From NCBI GenBank assembly GCA_016195825.1, contig JACPYV010000115.1, positions 1 through 35,722 of the forward strand: 35,722 nt of DNA, given 5' to 3'. Below are positions 8,395 to 15,330 of this stretch, piece by piece; the stretch's first letter is position 1; each line of letters begins with the position of its first letter. A program made the position numbers and the translations under genes. The notes under the pieces are model-generated. The model was not told where the DNA came from, did no database searches, and was given only the letters and a program-made list of their open reading frames with translations. The DNA comes from Burkholderiales bacterium. GTDB taxonomy: Bacteria > Pseudomonadota > Gammaproteobacteria > Burkholderiales > Burkholderiaceae_C.

Positions 8395-8916
8395 ATGGAA
8401 AAGGCGCTTCCCGCCATCCCCGCCAAACGCTACTTCACCATCGGTGAGGTGAGCGATCTTTGCGGCGTGAAGCCCTATGTGCTGCGCTACTGGGAGCAGG
8501 AGTTCACCCAGCTCAAGCCCATGAAGCGGCGCGGCAACCGACGCTACTACCAACACCACGAGGTGCTGCTCATCCGCCGCATCCGTGACCTGCTCTACGA
8601 CCAGGGCTTCACGATCAGTGGTGCGCGCAACCAGCTCAGCGAAGGCTTGCCTCCGGCTGCGGCGCAGAACTTCCGTGACGAGGCCGAGGCCGCTCAGGCG
8701 CTCGAGACCCTGGGTGGGCTGGATGGAGACGACGAACTGGACGTGCCGGCCGAACTGCTGCATCCGCAGGCCGCACGCTTGGCGGTGTCTCATGCCCAGC
8801 CCCTGAAGGCCGCCGAGGCCTCCATCACGCTGCCGGTGCTGTCCGTCGACGCGCTCACCTCGCTGGAGCAGGTGCGCGCCGAACTGCTGGCGATCAGAGC
8901 CAGCCTTCTCGGCTGA
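8395..8916 (+). CDS. MerR-family transcriptional regulator
   Basis: The 173-residue protein starts with a MerR-type winged helix-turn-helix (about 13-80): RYFTIGEVSDLCGVKPYVLRYW followed by the RRGNRRYYQHHEVLLIRRIRDLL wing, then ISGARNQL. The C-terminal half is Ala/Glu-rich and carries no recognised ligand-binding domain and no Cys cluster, so it is not a metal-sensing MerR. A gene of this kind immediately after ihfA is common in beta- and gammaproteobacteria; its targets are unknown to me. The 35-base gap from ihfA has no strong ribosome binding site. The end lies 46 bases before tRNA-Pro. Confidence 0.88.
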   Translation: MEKALPAIPAKRYFTIGEVSDLCGVKPYVLRYWEQEFTQLKPMKRRGNRRYYQHHEVLLIRRIRDLLYDQGFTISGARNQLSEGLPPAAAQNFRDEAEAAQALETLGGLDGDDELDVPAELLHPQAARLAVSHAQPLKAAEASITLPVLSVDALTSLEQVRAELLAIRASLLG

Positions 8917-8944
8917 GATTGCCTGAAGAGGCCGATTTCTGGGT

Positions 8945-8950
8945 TATACT
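8945..8950 (+). promoter_or_regulatory. -10 box of tRNA-Pro promoter
   Basis: TATACT is a five-of-six match to the -10 consensus, placed 12 bases before the tRNA. TTGCCT at 8919-8924 could be the -35, but the 20-base spacer is long. The position suits a start near 8957. Confidence 0.5.
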
Positions 8951-8961
8951 GATTGGCTCAG

Positions 8962-9039
<78 letters not shown>

Positions 9040-9057
9040 TTTTTTTCGTTATAGAAC

Positions 9058-9095
9058 AACGGCTTAGCAGCTTCGGCAGCTAAGCCGTTTTTCTT
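9058..9095 (+). terminator. Rho-independent terminator of tRNA-Pro
   Basis: AACGGCTTAGC (9058-9068) pairs perfectly with GCTAAGCCGTT (9079-9089); inside it a GC-TTCG-GC mini-stem caps the hairpin. A T-rich run follows (9088-9095). Confidence 0.9.
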
Positions 9096-9498
9096 TGCCC
9101 GGCCAAATTTTGGCTCCAGGGGGATACCCAGGGGGATACCAAGACTGGGCTCTCGGAGGACTGTCTGGGACAAATCCCTTCAGTCACGGTGTTCAACGTA
9201 TTGCATTCGTCCAGCTACGCCGCGCAGCTCGGAGACGCCGCGGCGTCCGTGAGCTGACGCGCACTTCTCGGACTCGCCCACCGATCGAACGAGATGACCT
9301 TTGTCGTTCCGAGCGAGGAACCTGGCGCTCGCTCCCTCTGCGTTTCATCGGCTAGGTCGACGGTGCGCGCGGGGCTCGCTTGGATACCGCAAGCTTCTAG
9401 TCCGGCTCGGTCCTACCGCAGCGTCTTTCCCGCCCTGCCGCCTCGGCTCGCATCCGAGAGTCATTTGAAAGAGAGAATCGGCGGGTGGAGGGGGTGAG
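9096..9498. other. Non-coding stretch after tRNA-Pro with a 12-bp tandem duplication
   Basis: No convincing gene is seen in these 403 bases. CCAGGGGGATAC occurs twice head to tail (9116-9127 and 9128-9139). Short open frames here are Arg/Pro/Ala-rich out-of-frame products. The stretch marks the junction between the core operon and the accessory region and may hold a worn attachment region, but no integrase remnant is recognisable in it. Confidence 0.5.
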
Positions 9499-10209
9499 GT
9501 GAAGAATCCGGATGACATCACCAAGGAATGGTTTGACGTCGAGAGCGTTCATGTCCAGGTCAGCGATCAGTTTGAGAAGGCCCTTGGGTGGGATATCGGC
9601 TCGAGCTTTTCCGACGAAGAATTCGTACGGTTGAGTGGGGCGCTGAGGGGCTCTTCGCTTTACGTGCTTCCAGAGACTGTTAAGGACCCGGACGACAACC
9701 TGCGAATGGACGGCATCCGGCTGTCCGTCAAGCACCATGCAGTGATGAGGATGGAACGCGTGATCCTCTTCCGGCCTGGCGGCGGCTTCGTCTTAAAGAA
9801 CTCAAAGATGCGGCTCCTGGCCGCGCACAAGGGAAACCGGCTTGGCGCTCGCATCGTGTCTATCCAAGCGGCCATGGCGTCCGAGCTTGAGTTCGAAGCC
9901 ATCGAACTTGACGCCGTTGGTAGCTGTCACGAGTCTTTCAACAAGTTTCAAGACGATCGTTGGATTGGCTACTGGCTCTGGCCACGCCTAGGCTTTGATG
10001 CGCCAATCCCGGATCATGTAAAAGGGAAGCATCCGGACGAGTTCGGGGGCTATGACCGGGTGTCAGAGTTGATGTTTTCTGACAAGGACATGCTCAATTG
10101 GCAGCTTTACGGGGAGACCTTGACGGCTGCTCGGTTTGACCTTAAGGAAGGAAGCACGTCCTGGGACCTTCTGCTACGATACGCCAACACTCACGGCATC
10201 CAGGTGTGA
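9499..10209 (+). CDS. Uncharacterised protein, possible GNAT-like acyltransferase fold
   Basis: The 236-residue protein is not recognised with certainty. The middle has the feel of a GNAT fold: a strand near VILFRP, then NRLGARIVSIQAAMASELEFEAIELDAV, and the block GYWLWPRLGFDAPIP at about 154-168, similar to the GY-x-x-WPRLGFD motif I associate with GNAT-like proteins of phages and polymorphic toxins. The tail, FDLKEGSTSWDLLLRYANTHGI, also resembles that group. GTG at 9499 is chosen because GGAGGGGG lies just upstream (9487-9494). The next small gene starts 8 bases after its stop codon, with its ribosome binding site overlapping the stop, so the two are probably coupled. Base composition is less G/C-rich than the core genes before it, in keeping with acquired DNA. 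No signal peptide or membrane segment. Confidence 0.6.
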   Translation: MKNPDDITKEWFDVESVHVQVSDQFEKALGWDIGSSFSDEEFVRLSGALRGSSLYVLPETVKDPDDNLRMDGIRLSVKHHAVMRMERVILFRPGGGFVLKNSKMRLLAAHKGNRLGARIVSIQAAMASELEFEAIELDAVGSCHESFNKFQDDRWIGYWLWPRLGFDAPIPDHVKGKHPDEFGGYDRVSELMFSDKDMLNWQLYGETLTAARFDLKEGSTSWDLLLRYANTHGIQV

Positions 10210-10217
10210 GGTACATC

Positions 10218-10412
10218 ATGCGAGCAAATCTTCAAGCACTAGCCAACTTCATGGTTCCCATGTCGGAAGACAGGGTTCGGGAAGTGATGCGGCCGGTCGA
10301 TGCTTCAGATGCGGGCCGAGAAGCTGCGTTCCTGGCCGTGGAGTGTGACGACAGCCAGGAATATTGGAGGTCAGCTCCAGCATGGCCAGCTCTTGAGCGG
10401 CGCTACCGCTGA
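10218..10412 (+). CDS. Small uncharacterised protein coupled to the preceding gene
   Basis: The 64-residue protein opens MRANLQALANFMVPMSEDRV and ends WPALERRYR; no domain is recognised. TGAGG overlapping the upstream stop codon lies 6 bases before this ATG. A GTG at 10206 that overlaps the stop would add 4 residues but has no good ribosome binding site. A terminator follows closely, so this and the 9499 gene look like a two-gene unit. Size and coupling would suit an antitoxin, immunity or accessory partner, but nothing in the sequence proves that. Confidence 0.55.
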   Translation: MRANLQALANFMVPMSEDRVREVMRPVDASDAGREAAFLAVECDDSQEYWRSAPAWPALERRYR

Positions 10413-10431
10413 CTGCTTTGTTCCTGAACAG

Positions 10432-10454
10432 AGGGCCGCGAAAGCGGCCCTTTG
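10432..10454 (+). terminator. Terminator after the two-gene unit
   Basis: AGGGCCGC (10432-10439) pairs with GCGGCCCT (10444-10451) around GAAA, a stable tetraloop, followed by TTGCGTT. The T-run is short, so termination may be partial. Confidence 0.65.
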
Positions 10455-10491
10455 CGTTACAAGGGTCTGATCCACCAAGTTCTTCCCATCC

Positions 10492-11328
10492 ATGTCCCAG
10501 TCTTGGGTGAACAGTCTTCAGATCGCCGCACAGTGGCTTCAGGAATGCGATGGACTTCTGCTGGCCGCAGGAGCCGGGATGGGCGTGGACTCAGGGATGC
10601 CAGACTTCCGAGGTAGGGAAGGCCTCTGGAACGAGTACCCTGCCCTGCGGCAAGCTCGCCTGGACTTCACGAGCATCGCCAATCCCGAGGCCTTCAGATC
10701 TCAACCAAGGATCGCGTGGGGCTTCTACGGGCACCGCCTGAATCTCTACAGGGCGGCCTTGCCGCACCCGGGTTTTGCCATTGCCAGACGCCTTGGTGAC
10801 CGCACCACAGGTGGCGTTGGCGTGTTTACGAGCAATGTCGATGGGCAATTTCAGAAGGCAGGCTTCGACGAAGAGCATTTGCACGAATGCCATGGATCCA
10901 TCCACTGGCTTCAATGCTCGATCCCGTGCAGCGCTGACATTTGGTCAGCCAAGTTGCTAGTCCCAAAAATCTCCGAAAGCGACGGTCTCTGGATGGGGCC
11001 ACTGCCGGCATGTCGCAACTGTGGTGCGATCGCACGGCCCAACATCCTCATGTTCTCAGATGCAGACTGGCTGAGCACACGCAGCGACGCCCAAGGTGCG
11101 GGACTGCTGCATTGGCTAGGAGGAATCGACCGCTTGGTCATTCTCGAAATAGGAGCCGGTACCGCAGTTCCAACCGTACGGAACTTTGTATCTCGCCTTC
11201 AAAAACAGAAGCCCACCAAACTGGTACGCATCAATCCCCGAGATTTCGCCGTAGAAGGTCCTGCCTCAGTAGCCATGGCGACTTCGGCTCAGGCAGGCCT
11301 TGAGGCACTCTATCGAGCGCTGGAATAG
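10492..11328 (+). CDS. SIR2-family NAD-dependent protein (stand-alone sirtuin)
   Basis: The 278-residue protein has the complete sirtuin pattern: the NAD-binding GAGMGVDSGMPDFRG (27-41), TSNVDGQ (113-119) in place of the usual TQNIDG, the catalytic His of CHGS (H134), a likely zinc site with C142, C146, C174 and C177, RPN (182-184), the second NAD loop GAGTAVP (221-227) and IN near the end. The family removes acyl groups from lysines using NAD; some SIR2 proteins in defence systems instead destroy NAD. The zinc Cys set and the intact HGS argue for a deacylase. No partner gene adjoins it: a terminator lies upstream and the IS21 end begins 4-13 bases downstream. Codon use is less G/C-rich than the core genes. 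A role in defence is only a possibility from context. Confidence 0.88.
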   Translation: MSQSWVNSLQIAAQWLQECDGLLLAAGAGMGVDSGMPDFRGREGLWNEYPALRQARLDFTSIANPEAFRSQPRIAWGFYGHRLNLYRAALPHPGFAIARRLGDRTTGGVGVFTSNVDGQFQKAGFDEEHLHECHGSIHWLQCSIPCSADIWSAKLLVPKISESDGLWMGPLPACRNCGAIARPNILMFSDADWLSTRSDAQGAGLLHWLGGIDRLVILEIGAGTAVPTVRNFVSRLQKQKPTKLVRINPRDFAVEGPASVAMATSAQAGLEALYRALE

Positions 11329-11340
11329 GTCTGCTGCGTA

Positions 11341-11477
11341 TTTCGGCTCAACGTGACCGCGGATTTCGGCATCGTGACCGGTCATTTCGGTCGTCGTGAC
11401 CGGCACCCCATTTCGGCTCATCGTGACCGACCGTTTCGGCATCGTGACCGCCCATTTCGGCGATCGTGACCGCCGTG
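11341..11477 (+). repeat. Six degenerate repeats of the IS21-type left end
   Basis: TTTCGG...CGTGACCG recurs at 11341, 11364, 11385, 11411, 11434 and 11455, with unit length 21-26. Two variants alternate: TTTCGGCTCAACGTGACC or TTTCGGCTCATCGTGACC (copies 1 and 4) and TTTCGGCATCGTGACC (copies 2 and 5). Multiple internal repeats at the ends are known for IS21-family elements, where the transposase binds. The istA start lies 101 bases on, in the right orientation. Confidence 0.75.
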
Positions 11478-11577
11478 ACGGCGCCCCGTAAGGGCGCGTC
11501 GGTCTCACCGGTGGTGCTGCGTAGAGAACGCAACCCGGGCCTCCTACCCTCGATGGTTTTTGCCATCGAGCCGCGGA

Positions 11578-11748
11578 ATGCCCAAGCAACGAATCTCTCT
11601 ACGCATGATCAAAGATGTCATCCGCCTGAAGTGGCACGCCAAGCTCTCGCACGAGCAGGTCGCCACCGCCTTGAAGATCTCCAAGGGCGCCGTCGCCAAG
11701 TACGTAAGCGTGGCCTCACGGCCCTCTACCGTGGCGGTGGTGTCGTGA
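11578..11748 (+). pseudogene. istA: IS21-family transposase istA, N-terminal fragment cut by IS66
   Basis: The frame begins MPKQRISLRMIKDVIRLKWH and continues LSHEQVATALKISKGAVAKY, the N-terminal helix-turn-helix of IstA transposases (family length about 500). After about 42 residues the frame enters the IS66 inverted repeat at 11704 and stops at 11746-11748, so the DDE catalytic domain is lost. No continuation of istA and no istB is found on the far side of the IS66 element. The fragment cannot encode an active transposase. A TTG at 11560 would add 6 residues. Confidence 0.8.
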
Positions 11749-11809
11749 GCAAGATCGCCTGATCCTGCGCACCCGAGATGGTGTGCATCAGGCATCGCAA
11801 GCGCACACC

Positions 11810-12223
11810 ATGGCCGATCAAGACACACCCTCCAGGCGTCGCAGACGCGACCACAGTCCCGAGCTCAAGCGCGAGCTGGTCCGGCAATGCCTGCTGCCCG
11901 GCGCTTCGGTCTCCGCCATCGCGATGGCCCATGGCATCAATGCCAACCTCGTGTTCAAGTGGCGCCGTGAACATCGCGCTGCCGAGGCCGCCGGCGCTGG
12001 ACCCGCGCCAGCCTCAGCGCCGTTGCTGCTGCCCATCACACTCGCCTCGGCCACACCGAGCGACACAGCGGCGGCATCAGCTCCCGTGCCGACACCATGC
12101 GCAACGCGCGCCAGCGCCGGCAGCATTGAACTGGACTTCGCCGGTGCGCGACTGCGACTGCGCGGCGCCATCGACCAGGACAGCGTCGTCGCGCTGCTCA
12201 CCGCGTTGCGCAGCCTCGCATGA
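11810..12223 (+). CDS. tnpA: IS66 accessory protein TnpA
   Basis: The 137-residue protein is the first of the three conserved IS66 products. The N-terminal part has the transposase-like helix-turn-helix (about 10-55): RRRDHSPELKRELVRQCL followed by VSAIAMAHGINANLVFKWRRE. The rest is an Ala/Pro linker ending in a small beta domain (IELDFAGARLRLRG..). It is needed with TnpB for transposition in studied IS66 elements. The ATG at 11810 is chosen over an ATG at 11783 because the conserved part starts soon after it. The stop overlaps the tnpB start (ATGA, 12220-12223). Confidence 0.9.
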   Translation: MADQDTPSRRRRRDHSPELKRELVRQCLLPGASVSAIAMAHGINANLVFKWRREHRAAEAAGAGPAPASAPLLLPITLASATPSDTAAASAPVPTPCATRASAGSIELDFAGARLRLRGAIDQDSVVALLTALRSLA

Positions 12224-12567
12224 TCGGCCTGCCGTCGGGTACGCGCGTGTGGCTCGTCGCCGGCCACACGGACATGAGGAAGGGCTTCGACGGCCTGGCC
12301 GCCGTGGTTCAGACGGCACTGGCAGAGAACCCGTTCGACGGCCACGTCTTCGTCTTCCGGGGTCGACGCGGCGACATCATCAAGGTGCTGTGGTTCGACG
12401 GCCAAGGACTGATGCTGCTGGCCAAGCGACTGGAGCGCGGTCGCTTCGTCTGGCCTCAGGCCGTCGATGGCCGCGTTGCACTGAGTGCCGCACAACTGTC
12501 GATGCTGCTGGAAGGCATCGACTGGCGCATGCCGACTCGCACAAGCTCACCGCAACTGGCCGCATAG
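12220..12567 (+). CDS. tnpB: IS66 accessory protein TnpB
   Basis: The 115-residue protein matches the IS66 Orf2 family: MIGLPSGTRVWLVAGHTDMRKGFDGLAAVV, then DGHVFVFRGRRGDIIKVLWFDGQGLMLLAKRLERGRF, the most conserved stretch of the family. The length is standard (about 115). The start overlaps the tnpA stop by 4 bases, so translation is coupled. tnpC follows after 62 bases. Confidence 0.95.
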   Translation: MIGLPSGTRVWLVAGHTDMRKGFDGLAAVVQTALAENPFDGHVFVFRGRRGDIIKVLWFDGQGLMLLAKRLERGRFVWPQAVDGRVALSAAQLSMLLEGIDWRMPTRTSSPQLAA

Positions 12568-12629
12568 GCGACGCCTTCTTGGGAGTGATCCCAATGCACA
12601 CGCGCTGACCCTGTCTCACACTGAGGTCC

Positions 12630-14192
12630 GTGCCGCAAGACACCGACCCGATCAGCCAACTGCCCGACGACGCGCAGCTGCTCAAGCAGCAACTGCGCAT
12701 CAGCGCCAGCGAGGTGCAGCGACTCAAGTTGATGGTCGACAAGCTCAAGCTGCAACTGGCGCGACGCGTGCGCGCGCAGTTCGGAGTCTCCAGCGAGCGG
12801 ATCGATCTGCAGGCCAGCCTCATTGAGCCGGTGGCGCTGGAGCAGCTCCCCGTGCGCAAGCCCACCGCGCTGGCGGCCAATGCCAGCAGCGTCGACCGCA
12901 GCCTGCCGGAGCACCTACCGCGCGAACAGCGCGAGGTTCGTCCCGCCACCAGCGCAGCGCATCACGACGCCGCCGGCCAGTCCTGCGGCTGCACCGCCTG
13001 CGGTGGTCGTCTGCGCAGCATCGGCACCGACGTCTCGGAGCACCTGGAGTACGTGCCGGCACGCTTCAAGGTCATACGCACCGTCAGGCCCAAGCTGGCC
13101 TGCACAAAGTGCGAGGCCATCTTCCAGGCCAGCGCGCCGAGCCGGCCGATTGCGCGAGGCCTCGCCGGCCCGGCGCTACTGGCGCACGTGATGGTGTCCA
13201 AGTTCTGCGATCACTCACCGCTGCACCGCCAGAGCCGCATCTACGCCCGGGAGCGCGTCGACATCGACCCCAGCACGATGGCCGGCTGGGTCGAGCAGGT
13301 CCACACCCTGTTCGATCCTCTCGTTGCCGCGCTGGGCCGGCACGTCCTGCACGCGGCCAAGGTGCACGCCGACGACACGCCGGTCAAGGTGCTGGCGCCC
13401 GGCGAAGGCAAGACCCACACCGGCAGGCTGTGGGTCTACGTGCGCGACGACCGGCCCTCGGGCGACAGCGCGCCGCCGGCCGTCTGGTTCCGCTACTCGG
13501 CCGACCGCAAGGGCGAGCACCCCCAGCGCCACCTGCGTGACTTCCGCGGCATCCTGCAGGCCGATGCCTACGGTGGCTGGAGCGCCCTCTACGACGGTGG
13601 CCACGTGGTTGCAGCCGCATGCTGGGCTCACGCACGACGACCGTGGTGGGACCTGTACGAACAGCACCGTGATGACACCGGGCTGGCGGCACAGGCGCTG
13701 CGCCACATCCAGGGGCTGTATGCCGTCGAGGCCGACATACGAGCTCGCCCACCGGAGGTGCGACGCCAGCAGCGCCAGGCGCGGGCCGGCCCCTTGCTGG
13801 AGAAGTTCCATCTCTGGCTGCAGGGGGTGCTGACCCAGGTGTCGACGAAGTCAGAGTTGGCCAAGGCCGTCCGCTACAGCCTGGCGCGCTGGAAGGCGTT
13901 GACGCGCTACGTGGACGACGGCCGGATCGAGATCGACAACTCGGCCGCCGAGCGCGCGCTGCGCGGCGTCGCGCTCGGGCGCGGCAACTACTTGTTCATG
14001 GGTTCGAACGCGGGTGGCGAGCGCGCGGCATCGATGTACAGCTTGATCGAGACCGCCAAGCTCAACGGGCTCGACCCGGAGGCCTATCTGCGCGACGTGC
14101 TTGAGCGGATCGCCGACCATCCGGTGAGCCGCATAGACCAGCTGCTGCCGTGGAACAGGACTGCGCAGCACGCGCTCCCGCGCGCGGCCTGA
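12630..14192 (+). CDS. tnpC: IS66 DDE transposase TnpC
   Basis: The 520-residue transposase starts at GTG 12630. It has a coiled-coil region (about 10-50, QLLKQQLRISASEVQRLKLMVDKL), a zinc-finger-like segment (Cys pair in SCGCTACGGRL and Cys pair in LACTKCEAIF), then the DDE catalytic core with HADDTPVKVL, LQADAYGGW and the Glu of EIDNSAAERALR, and the RNYLFMGSN-like end (here GRGNYLFMGSNAGGERAA). Length and all blocks fit an intact enzyme. The sequence shows no stop or frameshift, so the element may still be able to move if the ends are functional. Confidence 0.95.
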   Translation: MPQDTDPISQLPDDAQLLKQQLRISASEVQRLKLMVDKLKLQLARRVRAQFGVSSERIDLQASLIEPVALEQLPVRKPTALAANASSVDRSLPEHLPREQREVRPATSAAHHDAAGQSCGCTACGGRLRSIGTDVSEHLEYVPARFKVIRTVRPKLACTKCEAIFQASAPSRPIARGLAGPALLAHVMVSKFCDHSPLHRQSRIYARERVDIDPSTMAGWVEQVHTLFDPLVAALGRHVLHAAKVHADDTPVKVLAPGEGKTHTGRLWVYVRDDRPSGDSAPPAVWFRYSADRKGEHPQRHLRDFRGILQADAYGGWSALYDGGHVVAAACWAHARRPWWDLYEQHRDDTGLAAQALRHIQGLYAVEADIRARPPEVRRQQRQARAGPLLEKFHLWLQGVLTQVSTKSELAKAVRYSLARWKALTRYVDDGRIEIDNSAAERALRGVALGRGNYLFMGSNAGGERAASMYSLIETAKLNGLDPEAYLRDVLERIADHPVSRIDQLLPWNRTAQHALPRAA

Positions 14193-14228
14193 AGGTCAAA
14201 CGGGCCGCGGCCCTGGCAACATTCATCC

Positions 14229-14744
14229 ATGGCTGAAGACGACATCGCCTCGCGCATGGTCGAGGCACTGCAAGACGCGCCGAGCATGCAGCTGTACCAG
14301 ATGCGCGCGCTCATCGGTGTGCTGCTGGACGACCCCAAGCGTGAGATGGCGGCGCGCATGAAGCTGCACCTGGGCCAGGCCGTGCAGTTCATCGATTACC
14401 GCACCGGACAGGTTCGGCATGGCAAGCTCATCGCGCGCCACGACAAGCAGGCGACCGTGCTTGAAGAAGACGTGCGCCGGACCTGGAAGATTCCGTACGT
14501 GGCCATCGACAGCCTCAGCACTGGACCGGGCGTGCAGGCCTACGAGCCGCCGCCGGAGCCCGCAGCGCAGACGGCAACTGCTGCTTTCAAGGTCGGTGAC
14601 AAGGTCACGTTCGACGACGCCAAGGGCGCAGCGCTGGTCGGCATCGTCACCCGCGTGAACCGTCGCACGGCGACCTTGCAAGCCATGGACGGGCGCAACT
14701 GGCGCGTCGGCTTCGAGCTGCTGCGCCACGTACTCGACGTCTAG
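14229..14744 (+). CDS. Passenger gene inside IS66 with two SH3-like repeats
   Basis: The 171-residue protein lies between tnpC and the right inverted repeat, so it belongs to the element. Residues 1-45 are helical. Residues 49-93 and 123-166 are two copies of the same small beta module: GQAVQFIDYRTG..GKLIARHDKQATV..WKIPYVAI against GDKVTFDDAKG..GIVTRVNRRTATL..WRVGFELL. A Pro-rich linker (about 105-118) joins them. Such modules resemble SH3-like or KOW-type nucleic-acid-binding folds. It is not one of the three standard IS66 proteins and I do not know a name for it. A role in transposition or its control is inference from location. Codon use is like tnpC. Confidence 0.75.
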   Translation: MAEDDIASRMVEALQDAPSMQLYQMRALIGVLLDDPKREMAARMKLHLGQAVQFIDYRTGQVRHGKLIARHDKQATVLEEDVRRTWKIPYVAIDSLSTGPGVQAYEPPPEPAAQTATAAFKVGDKVTFDDAKGAALVGIVTRVNRRTATLQAMDGRNWRVGFELLRHVLDV

Positions 14745-14826
14745 GTCAAGAGGGTGGTGAGGCGACGCTTACGTTGAACCACACGGTCCTGCAGCCGAAA
14801 AGACTGTTGATCGCTTAGACAAAAAG

Positions 14827-14993
14827 TGACTAACGCAGTAGTCATTTTTAAGGTTTCAGAGCTGCATTTCCTAGAGTGCCTACCGCAATAGGCATTTCGC
14901 GACCTGATCTTATTTTTCGAATACTGACTATTTTGGTTGGCATTTTCTTGATTTTTATGACTTAGATGGCTAGAGTGACTACCAGAGTAGTCA
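14827..14993 (+). promoter_or_regulatory. Four evenly spaced palindromic operators upstream of hipB
   Basis: Sites start at 14827 (TGACTAACGCAGTAGTCA), 14877 (TGCCTACCGCAATAGGCA), 14925 (TGACTATTTTGGTTGGCA, degenerate right arm) and 14976 (TGACTACCAGAGTAGTCA). Three have perfect 6-base arms around 6 bases. Distances are 50, 48 and 51 bases. The last site ends 4 bases before the hipB ATG. E. coli hipBA is also controlled by four palindromic HipB operators, but with a different sequence (TATCC-N8-GGATA). Autorepression by this HipB-like protein is inferred. Confidence 0.85.
14948..14976 (+). promoter_or_regulatory. Candidate hipBA promoter
   Basis: TTGATT (14948-14953), a 17-base spacer and TAGAGT (14971-14976) form a moderate sigma-70 match. 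The start point would fall near 14983, inside the last operator, leaving a 5' leader of about 15 bases. No Shine-Dalgarno is seen before the ATG at 14998, so the transcript may be nearly leaderless. Confidence 0.45.
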
Positions 14994-14997
14994 ATTT

Positions 14998-15330
14998 ATG
15001 AAGTGCACGATCCGCTCACCAGAAGATCTCGGCGTCTTGATCCGCGCGGCGCGCAGAACCGCAAAGGTGCGCTTGGACGATCTGTCTCGCACGGTCGGCG
15101 TGAGCAAGCAGACCACGGTCAACGTCGAGAAGGGCAAATCCACCGTCCAGCTCGGCACGGTCATCCGTCTGCTCAACGAAATGGGGCTCACGTTGACGGT
15201 TGATTTGCCCGAGTCGGCATTGCCTGCCCTCCACAAGGCTCAGCAGGAAGCCAAGGAGCGCGCAAAGGCAGCTTCGGATGCCGGCGAGTCGTCAACGACC
15301 TCAATGCTGAATTTCGTCGACCAGGACTGA
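14998..15330 (+). CDS. hipB: HipB-like antitoxin / Xre-type repressor
   Basis: The 110-residue protein has a lambda-type helix-turn-helix at about 10-65: DLGVLIRAARRTAKVRLDDLSRTVGVSKQTTVNVEKGKSTVQLGTVIRLLNEMGL, then a strand LTVDLPE and a longer tail (about 77-110) than the 88-residue E. coli HipB. It should neutralise HipA and repress the operon by binding the palindromes upstream. The stop overlaps the hipA start (TGATG), so the two are coupled. Base composition drops sharply just upstream of the gene (A/T-rich, unlike the surrounding genome). Confidence 0.88.
   Translation: MKCTIRSPEDLGVLIRAARRTAKVRLDDLSRTVGVSKQTTVNVEKGKSTVQLGTVIRLLNEMGLTLTVDLPESALPALHKAQQEAKERAKAASDAGESSTTSMLNFVDQD

Larger units (their letters stand above)
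11704..14772 (+). mobile_element. Complete IS66-family insertion sequence (3069 bp)
   Basis: The left end starts GTAAGCGT at 11704 and the right end is its inverted match (reverse complement starts GTAAGCGT at 14772). Of the first 24 bases, 21 agree between the ends; GTAAGCG is the hallmark of IS66 tips. Inside are tnpA, tnpB, tnpC and a fourth gene, all on the plus strand. IS66 elements make 8-bp target duplications, but the flanks here differ (CCAAGTAC left, GTTGAACC right), so a deletion or recombination took place at one side after or during insertion. It interrupts istA. Confidence 0.93.

Noticed and set aside
4325..8395. Two long minus-strand open frames (4325-6352 and 6491-8395) antisense to pheS, pheT and ihfA
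   Set aside because: Both are mirror frames of clearly conserved plus-strand genes, with no family resemblance and no ribosome binding sites.
11341..11477. CRISPR-like array
   Set aside because: Units are only 21-26 bases with almost no spacer and no cas genes; they match the end of an IS21 element upstream of istA.
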